Origin: FEN-680 sp036845225
GTDB lineage: Bacteria; Actinomycetota; Geothermincolia; Fen-727; Anoxymicrobiaceae
Assembly: GCA_036845225.1 (NCBI GenBank)
Contig: DAIUEJ010000047.1
Coordinates: 1 to 19,613, forward strand
Reading direction: 5' to 3'
Length of the DNA: 19,613 bases
Part shown: positions 13,736 through 19,613 of the stretch, in pieces
How positions within the stretch are numbered: position 1 is the first letter of the stretch
Layout of the letters: every line of letters starts with the position of its first letter
Notes under the pieces: generated by a model
What the model was told of the DNA's origin: nothing
Database searches by the model: none
Seen by the model: the letters and a program-made list of their open reading frames with translations, nothing else
Position numbers and translations under genes: made by a program

Positions 13736-14242
13736 ATGGACATATTCGCTCGCCTGGACAAGCTTGAGGATTTCATCGCGAACTCCAAGCGGATCCCTCT
13801 GTCCTCCTCCGTGGCGATGAACGAGGCGGAGTTCTACGACCTGCTGGACGACATCCGCGCGACCCTGCCGAACGAGCTCAAGCAGGCGCGCCTGGTCTCC
13901 AAAGAGCGCGACCGCATCATGGGCGAGGCCCAGCGCAAGGAGGAAGAGCTACTCTCGTCGGCCGAGAAGCGCGCGGATGGGATGGTCCAGCAGACCGAGA
14001 TAATCAAGCAGGCTGAGCTCGAGCGCGACCACATGATCGACGAGGCGAACGAGGAATCGCGCCGCATCATCTACGACGCGGAGGACGTCGCGGACCGCAT
14101 CTTCGGCGAGCTCGAGGCTGCCCTCATCGAGGTCAAGGACTCAACCGACGAGATACTCAACCGCATCACCTCGTGGCGCGAGAAGCTGCGCGGCTACACC
14201 GAGGAGCCCGGCACCGAGGAGTACGAGCGCGAGGAAGAGTAG
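13736..14242 (+). CDS. DivIVA/SepIVA-like coiled-coil protein
   Basis: A 168-residue, highly charged protein. It starts MDIFARLDKLEDFIANSKRI, then has MNEAEFYDLLDDIRATLPNE, a DivIVA-like N-terminal segment. A long predicted coiled coil follows (about residues 50-145), rich in Glu, Arg, Ala and Asp, and an acidic tail. Its place between coaD and DUF177 resembles Mycobacterium Rv2927c, the septation factor SepIVA, which lies next to the DUF177 gene Rv2926c and rnc. A role in septum or cell-envelope organisation is inferred from that resemblance; the protein here is shorter than the mycobacterial one. AGGAG lies 6 nt before the ATG. It is the last gene before a strong terminator. Confidence 0.8.
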   Translation: MDIFARLDKLEDFIANSKRIPLSSSVAMNEAEFYDLLDDIRATLPNELKQARLVSKERDRIMGEAQRKEEELLSSAEKRADGMVQQTEIIKQAELERDHMIDEANEESRRIIYDAEDVADRIFGELEAALIEVKDSTDEILNRITSWREKLRGYTEEPGTEEYEREEE

Positions 14243-14253
14243 GCCCGAGATGC

Positions 14254-14289
14254 CCCCGACCTCAACCCCGGCCCCGGTCGGGGTTTTTT
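14254..14289 (+). terminator. Intrinsic terminator of the recG-coaD-sepIVA-like operon
   Basis: CCCCGACC (14254-14261) pairs perfectly with GGTCGGGG (14276-14283), followed by six T residues (14284-14289). A shorter alternative hairpin (AACCCC with GGGGTT) uses the same right arm. It begins 12 nt after the SepIVA-like stop codon. Confidence 0.9.
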
Positions 14290-14332
14290 CTCGGAGGATT
14301 GAACCGGGCCGGGAAGAATACACAGAGCAGCC

Positions 14333-14893
14333 ATGAACAACAAGTCGTTCGCTCCTGATCTTGAGATAGACGTCTCCAACTCGCTCCCGTTGGTGGGCGA
14401 CCGAAAGCACCTCGCGGGCTCGGCGGACCTCGTGCTGCGCGACGGCTACGAGATGGAGTTCGCGGCTGGTGACAGCGTCACGTGGTCTCTCGAGCTGCGG
14501 CGGATAGCCGGTGCGGTTGAGGTGAGCGGTGAGGTGAGTGGCGAGGTAACGCTGCAGTGCTACCGGTGCCTGGAGGACTTCTCCTACCCATTCTCTCTCG
14601 AGTTGCGCGAGCACGCGCTGTGGCTCAGCGGGGGCCCCGGTGAAGAAGCCGAAGAGATATCGCCCGACTACGTGGTCACCGACGGGATGCTCGACATGGA
14701 GCCTGTCCTCAGGGACGCGATCGCACTCGCGTTCCCGGTGCGGCGCGTCTGCAGTGAAGACTGCAAAGGGCTCTGCGTGAAATGCGGCGCGAACCTCAAC
14801 CTCGAGCCCTGCGGCTGCGACATGCGTCCGGCGGACGTGCGCCTGAGCCCCCTCGCCGAGCTCAAGAAGCGGCTGGAACAGGAAACCGGGTGA
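14333..14893 (+). CDS. DUF177 (YceD-like) family protein
   Basis: A 186-residue protein of the DUF177/YceD family, which in most bacteria sits immediately before rpmF; its role is thought to concern ribosome or 23S rRNA metabolism. The signature is complete: EVTLQCYRCLEDFSYPF, then DMEPVLRDAIALAFPVRRVC and CKGLCVKCGANLNLEPCGC (zinc-ligand-like cysteines), ending DVRLSPLAELKKRLEQ. The ATG at 14333 has only a weak upstream purine run (GAGCAG). It lies 44 nt past the terminator; no promoter was evident in that gap, so some read-through may be needed. Confidence 0.92.
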   Translation: MNNKSFAPDLEIDVSNSLPLVGDRKHLAGSADLVLRDGYEMEFAAGDSVTWSLELRRIAGAVEVSGEVSGEVTLQCYRCLEDFSYPFSLELREHALWLSGGPGEEAEEISPDYVVTDGMLDMEPVLRDAIALAFPVRRVCSEDCKGLCVKCGANLNLEPCGCDMRPADVRLSPLAELKKRLEQETG

Positions 14894-14903
14894 GCCTGTC
14901 GCC

Positions 14904-14932
14904 TTGACGCTTCCGACGCGCTCAAGTAACCT
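14904..14932 (+). promoter_or_regulatory. Possible rpmF promoter
   Basis: TTGACG (14904-14909, 5 of 6 to consensus), a 17-nt spacer, then TAACCT (14927-14932), which fits the TANNNT -10 common in actinobacteria. It lies 36 nt before the rpmF start, in the gap after DUF177. Confidence 0.5.
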
Positions 14933-14968
14933 TTGGAAGGCATCGAACATCAAAAGGACTGAGAGAAA

Positions 14969-15145
14969 ATGGCCGTCCCCAAGAGGCGAACGTCAAAATC
15001 TAACAGAGACACGCGCAGGTCGCATCACGCGCTGAAGGTCACCCTGCTCGGCAAGTGCCCGCAATGTCATCAGCCGAAGCTGCCTCACCGAGTATGCAGA
15101 GAGTGTGGCTACTATAATGGCCGCCAGATCTTCGAGGTCGAGTGA
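14969..15145 (+). CDS. rpmF: Ribosomal protein bL32
   Basis: A 58-residue large-subunit protein. It starts MAVPKRRTSKSNRDTRRSHH, the standard bL32 opening, and has a zinc ribbon made by Cys30-x2-Cys33 and Cys43-x2-Cys46, then GYYNGRQIFEVE. The upstream site is a modest GAGAGA 3 nt before the ATG (14961-14966). It pairs with the preceding DUF177 gene as in most bacteria. Its last 29 nt overlap the start of the following acyl-CoA synthetase gene in another frame. Confidence 0.97.
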   Translation: MAVPKRRTSKSNRDTRRSHHALKVTLLGKCPQCHQPKLPHRVCRECGYYNGRQIFEVE

Positions 15146-17252
15146 CAAGACCCACAAGATAAGAGAATCTTTCTTCGAGCCCCGGTCGCTCGCCGTGATC
15201 GGGGCCTCTTCGCACCCTGACAAGGTCGGCTACGCCGTCCTCGCCAACATCGTGAAGTCCGGTTACCAGGGCGCCATCTACCCGGTAAACCCCAAGGCCC
15301 ACGAGATCCAGGACATCAAGTGTTACCACGACGTGCATGACATCCCCGACCCGCCGGACCTTGCGATCATCATCGTTCCCGCCATCCACGTGCCCGAGGT
15401 CGTGAAAGAACTTGCCGACCGGAAGGTCCCGGGCGCTGTGATCATCTCCGCCGGTTTCAAGGAGGCGAGCTTAGAGGGCCGGCGCCTCGAGAAAGAGGCG
15501 GTCAGGCTGGCACACGAGGGTGGCATGCGCCTGCTGGGCCCCAACTGCCTCGGCATCATGAACACCGCCCTTCCGTTGAACGCTTCCTTCACGCGCAAGC
15601 TGCCACCCAAGGGCTCGATAGGCGTCATCAGCCAGTCGGGCGCGATATGCACTTCACTCATCGACTGGGCGCGCGCGGAGGCGGTGGGCTTCTCCAAGGT
15701 GATCAGCCTGGGCAACAGCGGGGACCTGGTCGAGAGCGATTTCCTCGAAGCGCTCGCGGACGACGACGAGACGCGGGTCATCTCCATGTACATCGAGGGA
15801 GTCTCCGACGGGCAGAGGTTCTTCAGGGTCTTGAAGAAGGCGACCAGGGTCAAGCCGGTGGTGTTCTTCAAGGCGGGGATCACCCAGGCGGGCGCGCAGG
15901 CCGCCTCGTCCCACACGGGGGCACTCGCGGGCAGCGAAAGCGCGTACAAGGCGCTCTGCACCCAGGCCTCGGCACTCAGGGCGAGTTCGGTCGAGGAACT
16001 GATGGAGCTCTCGAGGACGCTGTCAACGCAGCCGGTCCCGAAGGGCCCCAGGGTTGCGATAGTCACCAACGCCGGGGGCCCGGGCATCATCGCCTCTGAC
16101 TCGTGCGAGGCGGCCGGCCTGGTGCTCGCGCAGATATCCGCCCAGTCCGCCGAGAAGATGCGCAGGTACCTGCCTCCCGCGGCCAGCATGCACAACCCCG
16201 TCGACATCCTCGGTGACGCCGATGCGCTGCGCTACGCCATCGCGGTCGAGGCGGTCCTCGATGACCCGGGAGTGGACGCGGTCCTCGTGATACTCACCCC
16301 GCAGGCGATGACGGAGATATACCGGACCGCGGACGAGATAATCCACATCGCGCGCTCCACCGAGAAGACGATCGTGTGCTCGTTCATGGGGGCGGGCTCG
16401 GTCCAGGCGCCCGTCAACAGGCTGCAGAAGGAGGGCATACCGAACATCCCGTATCCCGACCGCGCCATGCTCGTGATCGGCAGGATGTTCGAGCGCCAGC
16501 TCGAGCTGAAGAAGCCCGATTCGCGCGCTCTCGATTTCAAGGTCGACGAGGAAGGTGTCAAACGGATATTCGAGTCATATAAGAGCAGGGACGAGATACA
16601 GGTCGAGGCCGAGGACTGCCGGGCGGTGCTCGGCGCTTACGGCATACCTTACGCGCTATACAGGACGGCCGCCGACCTGCCTACCGCGAAGAAGGTCGCC
16701 GCCGAGATGGGTTACCCCGTCGTCATGAAGATCGTGTCGCCGCAGATACTCCACAAGACTGACGTCGGCGGCGTCGTCCTCGGGATCAAGAGTGCGAGAG
16801 CGCTTGCCACCACCTACGAGGACATGATGGCGAACGTGCGCCGCCACATGCCCGGCGCCGAGATATACGGGGTCGGCATACAGAAGATGGTGCCGGAGGG
16901 CCGCGAGTTGATCCTCGGCATCGTGAAGGACCCGCAGTTCGGGCCGATGGTGATGGTCGGCCTGGGCGGGATATATGTCGAGGCGTTCAAAGACGTCGTC
17001 TTCCGGCTGGCCCCCCTCACGCCGGCGGAAGCGGCGCGAATGCTGCGCGAATTACACGCCTACAGCCTGCTCGAGGGGCTGCGCGGAGAGAAGCCTTCGG
17101 ACGTGGAAGCGGTCGAGGACGTGCTGCTCAGAGCCTCTCAATTGGCGGTCGATCACCCCGTCCTCGCCGAAATGGACATGAACCCACTCATGGTCTACAA
17201 TGCGGGCATCGGATGCACGGTCGTTGACGTGAGAATGACACTCGGAGGGTAA
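15117..17252 (+). CDS. Acyl-CoA synthetase, ADP-forming (acetate-CoA ligase type), alpha-beta fusion
   Basis: A 711-residue single-chain enzyme that interconverts an acyl-CoA (probably acetyl-CoA), ADP and phosphate with the acid, CoA and ATP. Domains: CoA-binding Rossmann fold (about 10-130; FFEPRSLAVIGASSHPDKVG), ligase/CoA domains (about 140-450; SQSGAICTSLIDWARAEAVG, SLGNSGDLVESD), and a C-terminal ATP-grasp (about 500-711; GYPVVMKIVSPQILHKTDVG, LGGIYVEAFKDVVFRLAPLT). His266 in SSHTGALAG is the expected phosphohistidine. It gives substrate-level ATP in anaerobes. The ATG at 15117 overlaps rpmF by 29 nt and has no strong ribosome-binding site; GTG 15105 is the alternative. Substrate specificity cannot be read from sequence; E. 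coli Pka/PatZ is a related acetyltransferase, but no GNAT domain is present. Confidence 0.9.
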   Translation: MAARSSRSSDKTHKIRESFFEPRSLAVIGASSHPDKVGYAVLANIVKSGYQGAIYPVNPKAHEIQDIKCYHDVHDIPDPPDLAIIIVPAIHVPEVVKELADRKVPGAVIISAGFKEASLEGRRLEKEAVRLAHEGGMRLLGPNCLGIMNTALPLNASFTRKLPPKGSIGVISQSGAICTSLIDWARAEAVGFSKVISLGNSGDLVESDFLEALADDDETRVISMYIEGVSDGQRFFRVLKKATRVKPVVFFKAGITQAGAQAASSHTGALAGSESAYKALCTQASALRASSVEELMELSRTLSTQPVPKGPRVAIVTNAGGPGIIASDSCEAAGLVLAQISAQSAEKMRRYLPPAASMHNPVDILGDADALRYAIAVEAVLDDPGVDAVLVILTPQAMTEIYRTADEIIHIARSTEKTIVCSFMGAGSVQAPVNRLQKEGIPNIPYPDRAMLVIGRMFERQLELKKPDSRALDFKVDEEGVKRIFESYKSRDEIQVEAEDCRAVLGAYGIPYALYRTAADLPTAKKVAAEMGYPVVMKIVSPQILHKTDVGGVVLGIKSARALATTYEDMMANVRRHMPGAEIYGVGIQKMVPEGRELILGIVKDPQFGPMVMVGLGGIYVEAFKDVVFRLAPLTPAEAARMLRELHAYSLLEGLRGEKPSDVEAVEDVLLRASQLAVDHPVLAEMDMNPLMVYNAGIGCTVVDVRMTLGG

Positions 17253-17257
17253 CTCTT

Positions 17258-18331
17258 TTGTCTTCTGTGCTCGTCGTTTCGTCTGAACGTTACAGTGGAA
17301 AGAGCAGCCTCGTCGTTGGGCTCGCGCTCGAGCTGCGCGACAGGGGTTTCAAGGTCGGCTACATGAAACCGGTCGGCGCCTATCCCATCAGGATCAACAA
17401 CCAGAAGGTCGACGAGGACGCCTACTTCGTCTCCGAGGCTCTCGGGCTCAAGGACCCGCTCTCGGACGTCTCACCATACTTCCTCACCTGGGATACGTTG
17501 ACCCGTTACATGCGAAAGAGCCCGGGCAACCCGCAGGCCAAGGTCGAAGCTTCGCTCAAGAGGCTCTCCGAGGGGAAGGACGTCATGCTGATCGAGGGCG
17601 CCCAGAACTTTTTGCACGGACGCATCCTCAACCTCTCGGCTCTCGAGCTCGCCGACGTGCTTCAGGCGAAGGTGCTGTTGCTGGACACTTTTAACGAAGA
17701 GCTGTCCGTCGACAGGATCCTCTCCGCGAAGGACTTTTTCGGCAAGTGGTTCCTGGGTGTCGTCCTCAACTGGGTGCCCCCTCGGCGCATGGAGTTCACC
17801 AAGAACCTGCTGGGCAGGTACGCGCAGAGCCAGGGCATCAAGGTGTTCGGCTCCATCCCGGCTGACAGGGTGCTCCGGTCCATCACGGTCAACGACCTCG
17901 CCGAGGGACTGAACGGCAAGATAATCTGCGCGCAGGACAAGGGCGACGAGCTCATCGAGTCCATGATGGTGGGCGCGATGGGGCAGGAGCAGGCGTTGCG
18001 CCTCTTCCGCAAGCAGGCCAACAAGGTAGTCATCACCGGCGGGGACCGCTCCGACATCCAGCTCGCTGCCCTGGAGACGCCCACCAAGTCGCTGATACTG
18101 ACAGGAGGCCACCGGCCGAGCCCGCTGGTGCTCGGGCAGGCCGAGGAGATCGGCGTCCCGATAATCATAGTGGACTACGACACCGCGAGCACGGTGGAGA
18201 TGGTGGAGGCCGCCATCGGGCACCAGAAGGTCCACAGCCCCAAGAAGATCGAGCGGATCAGGGGCTTTATCAGAGAGGGGCTCGATCTCGACCTGATGCT
18301 GGAAGAGATCGGCATGCACATGATGAGGTAG
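17258..18331 (+). CDS. BioD-like / DRTGG-domain protein (phosphotransacetylase N-terminal type)
   Basis: A 357-residue protein. The N-terminal half is a dethiobiotin-synthetase-like P-loop domain: VLVVSSERYSGKSSLVVGLA near residues 4-23, GYMKPVG, LIEGAQNF and LGVVLNWVP. A DRTGG domain follows (about 215-330; VITGGDRSDIQLAAL, LILTGGHRPSP). This is the regulatory front part of long phosphotransacetylases, but the catalytic PTA domain is absent. Such free-standing proteins often sit beside ADP-forming acyl-CoA synthetases, as here (5-nt gap), suggesting a nucleotide-sensing partner; that role is inferred. The start is TTG 17258, with GGAGGG 8 nt upstream. It is not a true BioD: there is no biotin gene context. 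Confidence 0.85.
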   Translation: MSSVLVVSSERYSGKSSLVVGLALELRDRGFKVGYMKPVGAYPIRINNQKVDEDAYFVSEALGLKDPLSDVSPYFLTWDTLTRYMRKSPGNPQAKVEASLKRLSEGKDVMLIEGAQNFLHGRILNLSALELADVLQAKVLLLDTFNEELSVDRILSAKDFFGKWFLGVVLNWVPPRRMEFTKNLLGRYAQSQGIKVFGSIPADRVLRSITVNDLAEGLNGKIICAQDKGDELIESMMVGAMGQEQALRLFRKQANKVVITGGDRSDIQLAALETPTKSLILTGGHRPSPLVLGQAEEIGVPIIIVDYDTASTVEMVEAAIGHQKVHSPKKIERIRGFIREGLDLDLMLEEIGMHMMR

Positions 18332-18397
18332 TCCGCAGCGCGGACGCCTCGCCCGGCTGAGCGGTGCGGGACGGCGGCGCTACGGAGCATCGAAGAG

Positions 18398-18453
18398 CCC
18401 GACCCGGCGGCGCCGGACTGTCGGGACGGGTCACCGGGAGCCCCGCCCGGGGC
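18398..18453 (+). promoter_or_regulatory. Structured leader of rnc
   Basis: CCCGAC (18398-18403) pairs with GTCGGG (18420-18425), stacked on CCGGC/GCCGG (18404-18408 with 18412-18416) with a 3-nt bulge. A second hairpin, GCCCCG/CGGGGC (18440-18453), ends one base before the rnc ATG. The whole 123-nt gap from 18332 to 18454 is very GC-rich and has no ORF or T-tract. RNase III is known to cleave its own leader in E. coli, so these stems are candidate self-regulation sites. Confidence 0.5.
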
Positions 18454-18454
18454 A

Positions 18455-19192
18455 ATGTTGAAAGGCTTCGTATTGACCAAGACCGACCGGATACTCGAGG
18501 CAGTAGAGAACCTCCTGGGTTACACCTTCAACGACCGCTCGCTCCTTCTGCAATCGCTGTTCCACCGCTCCTACATCAACGAGAAGGGAATGCTCCTCAT
18601 CGAGTCCAACGAGCGCCTGGAGTTCCTTGGCGACTCGGTGGTGGAGCTCGCGGTCACCCACGTCCTCTTCGAGGACTTCCCCGATTACCCCGAGGGTGAG
18701 CTCACCAAGCTTCGCTCGCCCCTGGTGCGGGGCCACGCGCTGGCGGAGGCCGCGGACAGGCTGGGGCTCGGGCAGTACGTCCTGCTGGGAAAGGGAGAGG
18801 AGTCCACGGGCGGAAGGCGCAAGAGGTCGATCCTCGCCGACACCTTCGAAGCCGTAGTGGGCGCGCTCTACATGGACGGCGGCTTCGACGTGGCGCGAGG
18901 CATGGTGATCTCCTGTCTCGAGCCGCTGATACACGACATCGTCAAGTGGGGCTCGGGCGACTTCAAGAGCGAGCTGCAGGAGCTTGCGACCAAGCGAGTG
19001 GGGGCGGTGCCGAGGTACCGCATCCGCGAGGAAGGCCCGGACCACTTCAAGACTTTTCACGCCACGGTGGAGGTCGGCGGCAAGAAGTACGGCCCCGTCG
19101 CGGGCCCGTCCAAGAAGGAGGCGGAGCAGGGCGCGGCCCGTGCCGCGCTGATGAAGCTGGGCTGGTCGACGGGCCGTCCCGAGGAGAGGTAG
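18455..19192 (+). CDS. rnc: Ribonuclease III
   Basis: A 245-residue double-strand RNA endonuclease that matures rRNA and processes mRNA. Catalytic signature NERLEFLGDS (52-61, with Glu56 and Asp60) and the second acidic pair Asp129 and Glu132 in ILADTFEAVVGALY are present. A dsRNA-binding domain follows (about 165-238): DFKSELQELATKR, then FHATVEVGGKKYGPVAGPSK and KEAEQGAARAALMKL. The ATG at 18455 is the first start but lies directly against a hairpin with no separate ribosome-binding site. TTG 18473 has AAAGG 7 nt upstream and would remove six residues. The gene occupies its usual place after rpmF, with two metabolic genes inserted between. Confidence 0.96.
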   Translation: MLKGFVLTKTDRILEAVENLLGYTFNDRSLLLQSLFHRSYINEKGMLLIESNERLEFLGDSVVELAVTHVLFEDFPDYPEGELTKLRSPLVRGHALAEAADRLGLGQYVLLGKGEESTGGRRKRSILADTFEAVVGALYMDGGFDVARGMVISCLEPLIHDIVKWGSGDFKSELQELATKRVGAVPRYRIREEGPDHFKTFHATVEVGGKKYGPVAGPSKKEAEQGAARAALMKLGWSTGRPEER

Positions 19193-19196
19193 GGTT

Positions 19197-19613
19197 GTGG
19201 AGGCGGATGGCACTGTACCGTCGGAGGGCTTGATACCCGAGGTCGAGACGGAGCGGTACGTCATCGAGGAGAACAGGTGCGTCATCGGCTCCGACGTCGG
19301 GGGGACCAAGATGGCGGTCGGCGCGGTTGACGCGCGCGGGGCGATCATCCTGCGGCACGAGGCCCCTTCGCCGGCGCGCGACGGCGAGAAGATGGTCACC
19401 ACGCTGGTCGAGCTCGTCAACGGTTGCATAGAAGCGGCGCGCAGTGAAGGATTCGAAGTGGTGGCGGTGGGCATCGGCGCGGCCGGCTTCATCCTCCACG
19501 CCGACGGCGTCCTGATGGAAGCCCCCAACATCGCGTGGTCGATGGTCCCCCTGGAGAAGATCTCCACCGAGGCGACGGGCCTGCCTTCTTTCCTGGACAA
19601 CGACGCCAACGCG
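19197..19613 (+). CDS. ROK-family sugar kinase (glucokinase type), 5' part
   Basis: The first 139 residues of an ORF that runs off the window. After a 26-residue lead comes the ATP-binding ROK opening CVIGSDVGGTKMAVGAVD (DVGGTK at 33-38). Later landmarks are VGIGAAGFILHADGVLMEAP, then NIAWSMVPLEK, and the catalytic-loop FLDNDANA at the edge, as in actinobacterial glucokinases. The zinc-ligand part of the ROK signature would lie past the edge. The start is GTG 19197, 4 nt after the rnc stop, with AGGAGAGG about 7 nt upstream. Glucokinase is the likeliest role, but other ROK sugar kinases and repressors share this fold; no N-terminal DNA-binding domain is seen. Confidence 0.85.
   Translation, partial: MEADGTVPSEGLIPEVETERYVIEENRCVIGSDVGGTKMAVGAVDARGAIILRHEAPSPARDGEKMVTTLVELVNGCIEAARSEGFEVVAVGIGAAGFILHADGVLMEAPNIAWSMVPLEKISTEATGLPSFLDNDANA

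Overview
The window is a GC-rich bacterial chromosome segment of mostly housekeeping genes. The gene order rpmB / recG-rsmD-coaD-(DivIVA-like)-DUF177-rpmF / rnc, and the SepIVA-like coiled-coil gene next to DUF177, point to Actinomycetota. Many TTG starts and TANNNT-type -10 elements fit that. A histidine-type (sulfide-using) Thi4, a short ThiC and an ADP-forming acyl-CoA synthetase suggest an anaerobic, deep-branching actinobacterial lineage. This placement is inferred from gene content and order, not from a phylogeny.

Layout. (1) 22-423 (-): DUF1844 protein, divergent from the thiamine operon. (2) 495-5986 (+): promoter, TPP riboswitch and intrinsic terminator, then thi4-thiE-thiC-thiL-thiD and a YfcE-type metallophosphoesterase, all tightly spaced or overlapping. 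Thi4 makes the thiazole as ADP-thiazole, ThiC and ThiD make HMP-PP, ThiE condenses the two, and ThiL makes TPP, which feeds back on the riboswitch. No thiG/S/F/H/O is present. (3) 5986-6076: a 35-bp tandem repeat carrying three strong hairpins. (4) 6084-6272 (-): rpmB. (5) About 6335-7893: a scrambled region with inverted, duplicated and frameshifted pieces of a secreted-type beta repeat gene (DUF5719-like), bordered by palindromic REP-like elements. (6) 7883-10303 (-): a large six-hairpin glycosidase-like protein. (7) 10394-14242 (+): recG, rsmD, coaD and a DivIVA/SepIVA-like gene, ending in a clear terminator. (8) 14333-15145 (+): DUF177 and rpmF. (9) 15117-18331 (+): an ADP-forming acyl-CoA synthetase and a BioD-like/DRTGG protein. 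(10) 18455-end (+): rnc with a highly structured leader, and the start of a ROK sugar kinase.

Most unusual points. The YfcE-like enzyme at the end of a Thi4-based operon is a candidate for the unassigned ADP-thiazole hydrolase. A family of small palindromes has a conserved apical core and covarying basal stems; at all four sites it overlaps or contains a gene's stop codon. A 33-bp perfect inverted pair of these lies between the likely ribosome-binding site and the start codon of rsmD. The repeat-gene fragments form about 350-bp inverted arms around about 600 bp. The island sits where many Firmicutes and Actinomycetota carry asp23-fakA.
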